Shown one piece after another: positions 54,115 to 62,774 of a DNA stretch of 64,000 nucleotides (within the stretch, counting starts at the first letter, position 1; each line of letters opens with the position of its first letter). The DNA comes from Sutterella sp. AM11-39 (GTDB taxonomy: Bacteria > Pseudomonadota > Gammaproteobacteria > Burkholderiales > Burkholderiaceae_F). A model generated the notes under the pieces. That model was not told where the DNA came from and searched no databases. It worked only from the letters and a program-made list of their open reading frames with translations. The stretch is from positions 124,001 to 188,000 of the forward strand of contig NZ_QRLV01000001.1 of NCBI RefSeq assembly GCF_003472385.1. Reading direction: 5' to 3'. The translations under genes and the position numbers were made by a program.

Positions 54115-54981
54115 TCAAGAGCCTGTCTGATCGCCGCCGCTGTTGAGAAGCGCGATCACTTCGCCGTGAATGCCGCCCGCCGTGCACACGGCCGAGAGAT
54201 CCTTGAGCGGATTGCCGCCCGTCACCGATGTGAGCGTACCGCCCGCACCTTCCACGACTGGCAAAAGTGCGGCGATGTCCCAATAGCTCAAATCAGGATC
54301 GATCATGATGTCGGCGCCGCCCGAAGCAACGGCAAAATAACCAAAGCAGTCGCCGAAGGTACGGTAAAGCTTGACGGCGTCGATCAGCTTTTGAATCCGC
54401 TTGTCGCCCTTTTGTTCCCCCGTCGTCCAGTGGCTCGTTGCAAGAAGCGTTGCCTCGGACAGCTGAGTGCAGTTGCGCACGTGAAGCGGACGAACCAAGG
54501 GCGCAGTGCCGTTGTCGTAGTAGAGCGTGGTACCCGAAAGGGAACCCACCGTACGCACGCGTGCTGCAGGATGACTGACGGACGAGAGAATCGGTCGGAA
54601 CCCCGCTCCGTCATCGCGCTCGAGCGCAATCAGCGTGCCGAAAAGGAAACTGTTCGTGATAAAGCTGCGGGTACCGTCGATCGGATCCAGAATCCAGCGA
54701 TACCGAACCCCGTCAACTTCCTGGCTTTCCTTGATGCCGAACTCTTCGCCGAAGATTCCGTGCTCAGGGAACCGCTCATCAATCATCTGGCGCATGATGG
54801 CTTCGGCCTGTTTGTCAGCCTGCGTCACGGGCGTGCCGTTGTCCTTGTCGTCGACTTTAATGCCGCGCAGGAAGCGGGCCGAAATCTCAGCAAAGGATGC
54901 GTCGAGAAGCTCAAAAAGAAAAGGCGTAAAACGTTCGAGTTCGGCCGGCGTTGCCGGCGCGCAGTAGCTATTGGCGGTCAC
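54115..54981 (-). CDS. hisN: Inositol-monophosphatase-family phosphatase, HisN-like (GTG start)
   Basis: A 288-residue Mg-dependent phosphatase of the IMPase superfamily. Metal sites are visible: Glu in IFGEEFG, DPIDGTRSF and WDIAALLPVVEGAGG. The GEEFG...DPIDGTR and SYWDIAAL context resembles histidinol-phosphate phosphatase HisN; a general inositol or nucleotide phosphatase is the alternative. I place the start at GTG (VTANSYCAPA), with GGGAG six bases upstream; a TTG 23 codons earlier is less likely. Divergent from ahpC. Confidence 0.8.
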   Translation of the reverse strand: MTANSYCAPATPAELERFTPFLFELLDASFAEISARFLRGIKVDDKDNGTPVTQADKQAEAIMRQMIDERFPEHGIFGEEFGIKESQEVDGVRYRWILDPIDGTRSFITNSFLFGTLIALERDDGAGFRPILSSVSHPAARVRTVGSLSGTTLYYDNGTAPLVRPLHVRNCTQLSEATLLATSHWTTGEQKGDKRIQKLIDAVKLYRTFGDCFGYFAVASGGADIMIDPDLSYWDIAALLPVVEGAGGTLTSVTGGNPLKDLSAVCTAGGIHGEVIALLNSGGDQTGS

Positions 54982-55084
54982 AGCGGGACTCCCAGAAGAA
55001 TCGCGATCTATTGCTTCAAATCCTAACGCCGAGGCGGCGGTATTGAGCAAGACAAAACGGAAATTTATTGCCGCATTGTGGCCG

Positions 55085-55121
55085 ATAGATATGTCCTATC
55101 CGTGACATTGATATCACCCCT
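55085..55121 (+). promoter_or_regulatory. OxyR-type binding site upstream of ahpC
   Basis: The 37-base site follows the OxyR tetramer pattern of four 4-base blocks separated by 7 bases. The blocks are ATAG, CTAT, ATTG and CCCT, with the expected T at the second spacer position of both half-sites and A at the sixth of the second. The first half-site keeps both four-base blocks; the second is degenerate. It lies 230 bases before ahpC. Inference from consensus. Confidence 0.55.
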
Positions 55122-55350
55122 TTTCCGATGCCTCTCCCCATCAACAGACCGCTCAAATTTTTGCTTTACTTTCAGTCGATTAGAAGATTCCAGAGAGTAA
55201 CAGAAAAGAATTCTCACATCCCGGCTGTCTTTTTCTTTTTTGTCGATCCCTTTTAAGCGGGTGCTTCTGATAGATTTTTCGCACACGATGAGTGGCAGAA
55301 AGCCGCAAATCACACCAGTTTGAAATCTTGTTTTTATAAGGAATACTCCG

Positions 55351-55914
55351 ATGTCCATTCTTCGCACCGAAGTTCTCCCGTTCAAGGCCACCGCTTTCAA
55401 GGATGGCGACTTCATCAATATTTCCGAAGCCGATCTCCGCGGCAAGTGGTCCGTCGTGTTCTTCTATCCGGCTGACTTCACCTTCGTCTGCCCGACCGAA
55501 CTTGAAGACCTCGCCGAACACTACGAAGAGTTCCAGAAGCGCGGCGTTGAAATCTACTCCGTATCCACGGACACCCACTTCACGCACATGGCCTGGCACG
55601 GCTCGAGCCCGGCTGTCGGCAAGGTCCGCTTCCCAATGGTGGGCGACCCCACGGGCGTGATCTGCCGCAACTTCGGCGTGATGATCGAAGAAGCCGGTCT
55701 TGCCGAACGCGGCACCTTCGTGATCAACCCCGAAGGCAAGGTTGTGGCCTGTGAAATCCACGACGGCGGCATCGGCCGCGATGCAGCCGAACTGCTGCGC
55801 AAGGTGGAAGCCGCTCAGTACGTAGCTGCCAACCCCGGCGAAGTCTGCCCTGCTCGCTGGCGTCCGGGCGCACAGACGCTCAAGCCCTCTGCAGAACTGG
55901 TTGGCAAGCTCTAA
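55351..55914 (+). CDS. ahpC: Alkyl hydroperoxide reductase C (2-Cys peroxiredoxin)
   Basis: A 187-residue typical 2-Cys peroxiredoxin that reduces hydrogen peroxide and organic peroxides. The peroxidatic Cys47 is in DFTFVCPTE and the resolving Cys166 in GEVCPARW. The conserved Arg is in LAERGTFVINPEGK. AAGGAA precedes the ATG. No ahpF lies beside it, so its reductant is encoded elsewhere. An OxyR-type site lies upstream and a strong terminator follows. Confidence 0.97.
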   Translation: MSILRTEVLPFKATAFKDGDFINISEADLRGKWSVVFFYPADFTFVCPTELEDLAEHYEEFQKRGVEIYSVSTDTHFTHMAWHGSSPAVGKVRFPMVGDPTGVICRNFGVMIEEAGLAERGTFVINPEGKVVACEIHDGGIGRDAAELLRKVEAAQYVAANPGEVCPARWRPGAQTLKPSAELVGKL

Positions 55915-55952
55915 TCCGACTCTTTCACAATCAATTATCTGATTGAAATTTG

Positions 55953-55983
55953 CGGCAGACGTCCGGTACGTCTGCCGTTTTTT
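55953..55983 (+). terminator. ahpC terminator
   Basis: CGGCAGACGT - CCGGT - ACGTCTGCCG followed by TTTTTTC, a perfect 10-bp stem 38 bases after the stop. Confidence 0.94.
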
Positions 55984-56101
55984 CTTGTCATCGTCTCTAC
56001 ACAAAACCATCATCGTTTCGACATACCTCCCGATTATCGTTGCGGCGTCTTTGAAAAAACAAAGAAACACCACACTGATTCCCTACTTCAGGATTACAAA
56101 A

Positions 56102-57136
56102 ATGACCACAATCAGTCGCCGCAACTTCGGCAAATTTGCTTTTGGTTCCGCTCTGATGATGAGCGGTTTCGGCTTCACAAACGTTTTTGCACAAACCGGC
56201 AAAACCGCCATCTGCTACAACGTTCCTGCCGAATGGGCCGGCTGGGGCAATATGCTTCAACTCATTGCCAAAGAAACCGGCATCAATGTGCCCATTGACA
56301 ACAAAAATTCCGGCCAATCGGTCTCTCAGGTCATCGCCGAAGCCAAAAACCCTGTGGCCGACGCTATGTACCTCGGCATTTCCTTTGCCATCAATGCAAA
56401 AAAAGCCGGCATCATCGAACCGTTCAAGGGCAAAGGCTGGCAGTCTGTTCCGGATAATCTCAAGGATCCCGACGGCTATTGGGTTTCCATCCACGCAGGC
56501 ACCGTCGGCTTCATGGTCAACAAGGAAGCATTGGGCGATGTACCTGTTCCGAAGAGTTGGAAAGATTTGTTGGATCCGAAATACGACGGCATGGTCGGCT
56601 TCCTGGATCCGTCTTCTGCATTTGTCGGCTATGCCTGTGCCGTGGCCGCAAACCAGGCGTTAGGCGGTTCGCTTGATAACTTTAAACCCGGCATTGAGTT
56701 CTATAAGAAGCTTCTTGAAAACCACCCGATCATTCCGAAGCAGACTGCCTACGCCCGCTGCCTGTCCGGTGAGATTCCCATTCTGTTTGACTATGACTTC
56801 GATGCCTATCGAGCCAAATACACCGACAAGGCACCGATTGAGTTTGTCATCCCCCAGGAAGGCACGATTCAGGTTCCGTACGTGATGTGCATGGTTAAAA
56901 ACGCACCGCACCGAGAAAACGGGCAGGCTGTGATTGATTTTGTTCTCAGCGAAAAAGGGCAGCAGTTCTGGGCGGAAAACTATCTGCGTCCGGTTCTCGG
57001 CGAACTGCCGGCTTCCGCTAAGGAAAAATTCCTCCCGGATTCGGAATACAAGCGAGCAATCGGCATTGACTACGCCCGCATGGCCGCCGTGCAGGAAAGT
57101 TTCAGCGAAGCCTACCTGAAGGCCACCAAGGGCTAA
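56102..57136 (+). CDS. ABC transporter substrate-binding protein with Tat signal
   Basis: A 344-residue type II periplasmic binding protein of the Fe3+/polyamine/phosphonate (FbpA-PotD-PhnS) group. The N-terminus MTTISRRNFGKFAFG carries a twin-arginine motif followed by a hydrophobic stretch and an AQ cleavage site near residue 29, so export folded through Tat is expected. I use the ATG at MTTISRRN; a longer frame runs back through the ahpC terminator. The tyrosine pattern of iron-binding FbpA is not evident. With the phosphodiesterase in the same operon, a phosphorylated organic ligand is a reasonable guess. Confidence 0.85.
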   Translation: MTTISRRNFGKFAFGSALMMSGFGFTNVFAQTGKTAICYNVPAEWAGWGNMLQLIAKETGINVPIDNKNSGQSVSQVIAEAKNPVADAMYLGISFAINAKKAGIIEPFKGKGWQSVPDNLKDPDGYWVSIHAGTVGFMVNKEALGDVPVPKSWKDLLDPKYDGMVGFLDPSSAFVGYACAVAANQALGGSLDNFKPGIEFYKKLLENHPIIPKQTAYARCLSGEIPILFDYDFDAYRAKYTDKAPIEFVIPQEGTIQVPYVMCMVKNAPHRENGQAVIDFVLSEKGQQFWAENYLRPVLGELPASAKEKFLPDSEYKRAIGIDYARMAAVQESFSEAYLKATKG

Positions 57137-57156
57137 TCAAAGCTTTGAGAGTCACT

Positions 57157-57972
57157 ATGAAATCCCGTTCTACGTGGCTCTATCTGCTTCCGGCGATCAC
57201 CATTCTGGCAGCATTTTTTGTGCTGCCGGTGGTGAGACTTATTCCTGCCTCCGTATCGTCGGAAAGCGGTTTAGGGCTTTATCTTGAAATCATCACCAAT
57301 CCCCGCTACAGCACAAGTGTCCTGTCGACCATTGTGCTTTCGGTCTTTGTCACGCTTGCCAGCCTTTTCGTGGGAGGCCTAAGCGGACTTTTTCTCGAAC
57401 GTCACCGTTTTTGGGGACGTGATGCAATCGTCGGACTTATCACGTTGCCGCTGTCATTCCCCGGCGTAGTCGTTGGCTTCATGATCATCATGCTTGGCGG
57501 TCGAAATGGCCTGATCGGCATGTTTACTCAGGGATTAGGGGCCGGAAAGCTCGTATTTGCGTACGGCATGGCAGGCCTTTTCCTAGGCTATCTCTACTTT
57601 TCAATCCCGCGTGTCGTCACCACTGTCATGGCAGCGGCAAAGAAAATAGATCCGATGTACGAGGAAGCGGCGCGAACGCTAGGAGCCTCGTCGTTTCGAA
57701 TTCTCAAAGACGTCACGCTCCCTGCTCTGGCTCCTGCACTCTTTTCCACCGGTGCGCTCTGTTTTGCTACCTCCATGGGAGCCTTCGGTACCGCTTTTAC
57801 GCTTGCAACCGACATCAATGTTCTGCCGATCACGATTTACACCGAATTTACGCTTTCGGCCAACATCGCCTCTGCAGCAATGCTTTCTGTCGTGTTGGGA
57901 TTGATCACCTGGATCATGCTTGTCGCGGCGCGCCACTTCTCCGGCTCCTCTACCGTTACCGGTGCCGCATAA
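57157..57972 (+). CDS. ABC transporter permease (first)
   Basis: A 271-residue binding-protein-dependent permease with six helices and the EAA loop EEAARTLGASSFRILKDVTLPALAPALFS near residue 170. The family is that of PotB/FbpB halves. I start at the ATG; a TTG four codons upstream overlaps the ribosome site. Twenty bases after the binding-protein gene and 15 bases before the second permease gene. Confidence 0.9.
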   Translation: MKSRSTWLYLLPAITILAAFFVLPVVRLIPASVSSESGLGLYLEIITNPRYSTSVLSTIVLSVFVTLASLFVGGLSGLFLERHRFWGRDAIVGLITLPLSFPGVVVGFMIIMLGGRNGLIGMFTQGLGAGKLVFAYGMAGLFLGYLYFSIPRVVTTVMAAAKKIDPMYEEAARTLGASSFRILKDVTLPALAPALFSTGALCFATSMGAFGTAFTLATDINVLPITIYTEFTLSANIASAAMLSVVLGLITWIMLVAARHFSGSSTVTGAA

Positions 57973-57987
57973 GAACTGGAGCAAACA

Positions 57988-58806
57988 ATGTCAGCAAAAA
58001 AATCCTTCAACGGCGCTGTTTGTTTTGAAGCAGCTCTAACCGGACTTACGCTCCTGTTTTTGATGGTGCCCGTGATCCAGATGGTCATCACGGCCTTCAC
58101 GGTCAACGCTTTTCGCGGCATCAAATCCGGGCTCACTACGCAATGGCTCGTCAAAGTTCTCGAACTGTACGGCGATACGATTGTCAGAAGTCTTGGTCTT
58201 GCTCTGATGACACTCATCGTCTGCGTCATCGTCGGGGTGCCTGCCGCTTGGGTCTTGGTGCGTGAACAACGCAAGCGCTGGGCCGCTTTTATCGAAGAAG
58301 CATTCATTCTGCCACTTTCAATGCCGGGGCTGGCAGTCGGCCTGGGCATTCTGCTCATCTGGGGCGGTTTTTCCTATTTCCGACAAAGCATCTTCTTTCT
58401 CTTAGCCGGCCACGTCATGTTCTGTCTGCCGTTCATGGTTCGGTCGGTGACTGCCGTTCTGCGCGTCGAACCGCTTTCGCAGTATGAGGAAGCTTCGGCC
58501 ACGCTCGGCGCTTCGGCCTGGACGACTTTCCGCAGGGTCGTCGTTCCTGTTGCAATGCCGGGAATATTGGCGGGCGCCCTGATGGTCGTCACGGTTTCGC
58601 TCGGTGAATTCAACATTTCCTGGATGCTTCAAACTCCCTACACCAAAACGCTTCCGGTCGGTTTGGCAGACAGCTACGCGTCAATGCGACTGGAAGTGGG
58701 CAGCGCCTACACATTCATCTTCTTTGTCATCCTAGTGCCGCTTCTCACGCTCATGCAGAAACTTCCGGAACGCTTGAGCAAGCGCCGTGCGCTCAAAAAC
58801 AAATAA
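57988..58806 (+). CDS. ABC transporter permease (second)
   Basis: A 272-residue permease with six helices and the EAA loop beginning EEASATLGASAWTTFRRVV near residue 168. It pairs with the first permease to form the channel, as in PotBC-type importers. GGAGC precedes the ATG. Confidence 0.9.
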   Translation: MSAKKSFNGAVCFEAALTGLTLLFLMVPVIQMVITAFTVNAFRGIKSGLTTQWLVKVLELYGDTIVRSLGLALMTLIVCVIVGVPAAWVLVREQRKRWAAFIEEAFILPLSMPGLAVGLGILLIWGGFSYFRQSIFFLLAGHVMFCLPFMVRSVTAVLRVEPLSQYEEASATLGASAWTTFRRVVVPVAMPGILAGALMVVTVSLGEFNISWMLQTPYTKTLPVGLADSYASMRLEVGSAYTFIFFVILVPLLTLMQKLPERLSKRRALKNK

Positions 58807-58821
58807 GAACTGGTAAGAAAT

Positions 58822-59955
58822 ATGGATCAGAACCTCAATCCGGGACAAGAACCTGTCTCGATCGAACTCAAAAACGTCAGCAAGCACTACGGCGAGACAC
58901 TGGTGCTTACCCCCTTTTCGCTCACGATGGAAGCCGGCTGCCGTACCGTGCTGCTGGGACCTTCCGGTTGCGGCAAAACAACGCTGCTGCGAATGATTGC
59001 GGGCCTGGAAACTCCCGATGAAGGATCTCAAATCTGGATCGGCGGAAAAGACGTAACCAACATTCCCGCCGAAAAAAGACAGATTGGTTTCATGTTCCAG
59101 TCCTATGCCCTCTTTCCCAATATGACTGTTGCTGAAAATGTGGCATATGGCCTGACAGTACGCAAAGAAGATCCTCAAAAAATCAAAGAAACCGTCGCGA
59201 GAATGCTCGAACTCGTCAATCTTGAGCCATACGCCGATCGTCCTGTCCAAGCACTTTCAGGCGGACAAAGACAGCGCGTCGCTCTTGCTCGTGCTTTGGC
59301 CATCCGGCCCCGCGTTCTCCTTCTCGATGAACCGTTGACTGCTCTTGATGCACTTTTGCGACACAAAGTGCGAGAAGAGCTCGCAGTCATTCTGAAACGT
59401 TTGGGGATCACTGCCGTCATCGTCACTCATGATCAGGACGAAGCTATGGTGCTCGGCGACAAAATTGTCGTCATGCAAGGCGGCGTCATCCATCAGGCCG
59501 ACACGCCTCAAAATGTTTGGGACAATCCTGCCACCGATTTTGTGGCCGGTTTCGTCGGAAACAGCAACAAGCTCAAGGGAACACTTTCCAACGGAATTTT
59601 GGATATTGACGGCGGCACGATTGCCGTCAGCGATCTTTCTCCCTCCAGCCAAGAACGCTTGAAAGGTCTGGATCAAATGACCGTGCGAGCTTTTGTCCGT
59701 CCCGAATCAGCCAGTATTGAACTTACTGCGCAGCACTACAAAGAACCCGTGCTGCGTGTTCCGGTCATCGTGCGCGATTTTCACTTTATGGGCAGCTTCA
59801 TCCGCATTTCCGTAGAGCTGAAATCGCACACCAAACTTGTGAAAGTCAATATGTCCGAAATCCCGGCCGGAATTGAACCGGGCTGTGAAGCAACAATGAT
59901 TATCCCTGCCAGTGATCTGATGGTGTTTGCCGGCAGTAAGGTTGAAGAAAAATGA
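58822..59955 (+). CDS. ABC transporter ATP-binding protein (PotA/FbpC type)
   Basis: A 377-residue importer ATPase with Walker A GPSGCGKTTLLRM, signature LSGGQRQRVALARAL, Walker B VLLLDEPLTALDALL and the switch His in VTHDQDEA. A C-terminal TOBE-type regulatory region follows (about 240-377). The stop overlaps the metallophosphoesterase start by four bases (ATGA), so the hydrolase is translationally coupled to the importer. Confidence 0.93.
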   Translation: MDQNLNPGQEPVSIELKNVSKHYGETLVLTPFSLTMEAGCRTVLLGPSGCGKTTLLRMIAGLETPDEGSQIWIGGKDVTNIPAEKRQIGFMFQSYALFPNMTVAENVAYGLTVRKEDPQKIKETVARMLELVNLEPYADRPVQALSGGQRQRVALARALAIRPRVLLLDEPLTALDALLRHKVREELAVILKRLGITAVIVTHDQDEAMVLGDKIVVMQGGVIHQADTPQNVWDNPATDFVAGFVGNSNKLKGTLSNGILDIDGGTIAVSDLSPSSQERLKGLDQMTVRAFVRPESASIELTAQHYKEPVLRVPVIVRDFHFMGSFIRISVELKSHTKLVKVNMSEIPAGIEPGCEATMIIPASDLMVFAGSKVEEK

Positions 59956-60773
59956 TGAAAATTCTGCACTTATCCGACCTTCACGTCGAACCGGTCGGCA
60001 AACTTGCCTACGCACGTGCCAACACCGCCCGCCGCATGATTGAACTAACGGAATGGCTGGCCCAGCATAAAGATGAATACGATGCGATTGCAGTTTCAGG
60101 CGATTTGAGCTGTGACGGAAACATTGATTCTTACCATCTCATTGATGCTATCTTCCGTTCTCTTCCCAAACCCTGTTTCATGGTTCCGGGCAATCACGAC
60201 CGCAGAAAACCATTTTTAGAATGTCTCTCTCACTTCTGCCCAAATGTCTACAGTCCCGAGAACTTGAGTTTTTCGGTCGATCTCGGTGACTACCGGCTTT
60301 TCATGCTCGATACGCTCCAACCGGGCATTCACTGGGGTGCTTTGCCCGATGGTGTACTCGACTGGCTTGAAGCTGAGATGAAAAATACCAACAAGCCTTC
60401 CTTGGTTTTCTGTCACCATACGCCGGTCAAACCCGGTATGGGCTATATGGATGAACCATTCGGAAACGGGGACCGCTTCATTGAGATTCTCTCGCAACGG
60501 CCGGATGTACGTCTCTGTACAGGCCATTTACATCGCCCCGTAGCAACCCTTGCCAAAAACAAAGTTGTCGTTGTCACGGCACCGTCCGTCTCCTTGCAGA
60601 TGCTGCTTGACTTAACCCCCAAGGGTGGTGATGAATTTGTCTTTGAAACACCGGGATACGCTGTGCATACCTTCCTAGATGACGGTTGGGTAACACACTT
60701 CGGTCAATTCCCGTTCCCCAGCGACTTCAGCGGTCCGTATCCGTTTGTCAACACAATCAATCCAGACGCTTAA
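59952..60773 (+). CDS. Metallophosphoesterase (GpdQ/class III phosphodiesterase-like)
   Basis: A 273-residue calcineurin-like hydrolase with all five metal motifs: D9-x-H11 (SDLHVEP), G-D51 (SGDLSCDG), N81-H82-D (PGNHDRR), H156 (CHHTP) and G-H192-L-H194 (TGHLHRP). Order and spacing match the GpdQ/CpdA group, which cleaves glycerophosphodiesters or cyclic nucleotides. There is no signal peptide, so it acts in the cytoplasm, downstream of import. Coupling to the ABC ATPase gene implies that the imported substrate is a phosphodiester or similar ester; this is inference. Confidence 0.87.
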   Translation: MMKILHLSDLHVEPVGKLAYARANTARRMIELTEWLAQHKDEYDAIAVSGDLSCDGNIDSYHLIDAIFRSLPKPCFMVPGNHDRRKPFLECLSHFCPNVYSPENLSFSVDLGDYRLFMLDTLQPGIHWGALPDGVLDWLEAEMKNTNKPSLVFCHHTPVKPGMGYMDEPFGNGDRFIEILSQRPDVRLCTGHLHRPVATLAKNKVVVVTAPSVSLQMLLDLTPKGGDEFVFETPGYAVHTFLDDGWVTHFGQFPFPSDFSGPYPFVNTINPDA

Positions 60774-60790
60774 GTCCCGTTCTGGAAAAA

Positions 60791-60830
60791 AACGCGGAAG
60801 AGCATTCGCCTCCTTCCGCGTTCTTTTTTT
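60791..60830 (+). terminator. Terminator of the ABC/phosphoesterase operon
   Basis: AACGCGGAAG and CTTCCGCGTT form a 10-bp stem around a 12-base loop, followed by CTTTTTTT. Lies 17 bases past the stop, before the convergent M20 gene. Confidence 0.93.
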
Positions 60831-60852
60831 CAGATTTCAGGACTGTCGAAAA

Positions 60853-62169
60853 TCACTGACCGGATGCGATCTTGTCCTGGAATTCGCAGTACGTTTCCTT
60901 CGTAAAGACGGGTTTGAAGTTGGCGCAAATTTCTTCAGCCTTCTTCGCATCGTCGTACAAAAGATCAATGATTGTCATGGCTAGCACTTCGGGCGACTTT
61001 TCGTAGGCCACTTCTTCGTTGTCGAGAACGAAATTGGCACCGTGCAAAACACCCTTGGCGCAACCCACCCACGGATGTACGACCGGAATCAGATGCGAGA
61101 CGTCGCCCATTTCGGTACTGCCGGCATTGTGTGCGCCGACGGCCACGTGTTCTTCACCGAAAAGCGCCACGGCATTGTCGCGCAACACGTTGCGCAGATT
61201 TTCGTCAGGACGCAACGGCAGGTAACCCGGCAGGTCCTGCAGTTCACAGGTCGCCCCCACGGCATCGGCACCCGCACGCAGTGCACGGTTGATGTCGGTG
61301 TTGTAGCGAAGCAGTGCATCCACATTGGCTGCACGCGTGTAGCTTTCCATCGTGACGTAATCGGGAATTACGTTCACCAGATCGCCGCCCGAGTTGATGA
61401 TCGGATGAAAGCGCACGAAGTCGTCTTCGCGGAAACGTTCGCGGATGGCATTGACGCCCATCACGCCCATCATGGCGGCGTTGAGCGCATTGATACCCTT
61501 GTCGGGCGCGCCCGCAGCGTGAGCCGCACGTCCGCGATAGGTCATAAGCTTTCCGACAAAGCCATTGCAGCTGCCGCCCAGATCATAGAAGCCATGCGGA
61601 TCGTTTGTGATGTTGGCGTGCATCTGCATGGCGATATCAATGCCGTCGAAAGCGCCTTCGGCAATCAGTTGCTGCTTGCCGCCGAGATAACGCAGGTCAC
61701 CCTTTTCACGCAGGCCGTTGCGGAAGTCAATTTCGACATACTCTTCAGCCGGAACAGCAAAGAGCATCAGGTCGCCGTCAAGTTCGTCCATGATGCCGGC
61801 GTCCTTAAAGGCCATGCCGACGGCGAGCATATTGGCAAGCTGCACGTGGTGACCGCAGCAGTGCGCCGCCCCGGTTTTGGGATCGGCATGAGGATGGTCG
61901 CGGCAGATGATGGCGTCAAGTTCGCCCAGAAGCGCCACCGTCTTCTTGCTCTTCTTGCCCTTCATGCGGGCGCGAACACCCGTGATGCCCCAGCCGGTTT
62001 CGCACGACAGGCCAAGCTTTTCAAACTCTGCCTTGATTTTGTCGGATGTCTTCGTTTCCTTAAAGCCCAATTCGGGTTCGGCAAAAACGCTTTCGGCTAC
62101 AGCCTTGATGTCGGCACGACGCGCACGAATGGCTTCGCACACGCGGCGCTTGAGATCTTCCTTACTCAT
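60853..62169 (-). CDS. M20-family amidohydrolase
   Basis: A 438-residue metallopeptidase-like amidohydrolase of the M20D group (AbgB, hippurate hydrolase, IAA-amino-acid hydrolase relatives). Metal ligands are visible: GELDAIICRDH near residue 84, HCCGHH near 102 and PAEEYVE near 140, with later His in MHANI and near the C-terminus in VLHG. It should cleave an N-acyl or peptide amide in the cytoplasm. It is downstream of two membrane-protein genes on the same strand; 90 bases separate it from the nearest. The substrate is unknown. Confidence 0.87.
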   Translation of the reverse strand: MSKEDLKRRVCEAIRARRADIKAVAESVFAEPELGFKETKTSDKIKAEFEKLGLSCETGWGITGVRARMKGKKSKKTVALLGELDAIICRDHPHADPKTGAAHCCGHHVQLANMLAVGMAFKDAGIMDELDGDLMLFAVPAEEYVEIDFRNGLREKGDLRYLGGKQQLIAEGAFDGIDIAMQMHANITNDPHGFYDLGGSCNGFVGKLMTYRGRAAHAAGAPDKGINALNAAMMGVMGVNAIRERFREDDFVRFHPIINSGGDLVNVIPDYVTMESYTRAANVDALLRYNTDINRALRAGADAVGATCELQDLPGYLPLRPDENLRNVLRDNAVALFGEEHVAVGAHNAGSTEMGDVSHLIPVVHPWVGCAKGVLHGANFVLDNEEVAYEKSPEVLAMTIIDLLYDDAKKAEEICANFKPVFTKETYCEFQDKIASGQ

Positions 62170-62259
62170 GATGTTTCTAGGCGTAAAAGTTCAACAAAAA
62201 AAGGCGAGCCCTTCAGACGGCGCACAAGCCGCTGGAGCTCGCCTGCGCATTACTAGGCG

Positions 62260-62724
62260 TCAGAATACACCTTCGAGGCCCAACATGATTTCAGCCAGAA
62301 CCGTTGCACAAATGAAGCTGCCGGCAGCCACGGCCAATGCCACGGGAATGATTCGCCAGGAAAGCGCCTTGAAAGCTTCCATGTCCTTGCCCACCGAGAG
62401 ACCGGCGTAGGCAAGCAGCGGCGTGGTCAACGCAAGGAAGCTCACCTGCTTGGTGTAACTGATCACAACGTCACCGCCCGGGAAGCCCGGAATGGACACC
62501 ATCACGGCCACGATCGAAACCCAGAACACCATCGGAAGCTTGTGGAAGCCCGGAAGCTTCGAAATAAAGATGCCGATGGAAGCCAGCACGACCAGAAGGA
62601 AAACACCGATGGCGCTGGCACCGAGATCCGGATGGATGTTGATGAGGTTGGCTACCCAGCTGAAAACACCCGTCACCAGAAGGATAAAAACCATATCCTT
62701 CATTTCATTCAAAATTTTCATCAT
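62260..62724 (-). CDS. Small membrane protein, partner of DUF3100 protein
   Basis: A 154-residue hydrophobic protein with about four helices (near 12-27, 36-54, 65-82, 98-150) and short loops. I do not recognise the family with certainty. It sits between the DUF3100 gene and the amidohydrolase gene and is probably the second half of a two-part transporter, similar in layout to other small membrane pairs. Possible starts are two adjacent ATG codons. Confidence 0.65.
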   Translation of the reverse strand: MMKILNEMKDMVFILLVTGVFSWVANLINIHPDLGASAIGVFLLVVLASIGIFISKLPGFHKLPMVFWVSIVAVMVSIPGFPGGDVVISYTKQVSFLALTTPLLAYAGLSVGKDMEAFKALSWRIIPVALAVAAGSFICATVLAEIMLGLEGVF

Positions 62725-62774
62725 GATCTTTCTCTCTTTAACTTTGCAGTCTTAGTTGTTACGTTCCCGATTCG

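Noticed and set aside
61042..62256. 404-codon plus-strand frame
   Set aside because: Antisense to the M20 amidohydrolase, whose metal motifs are complete on the other strand.
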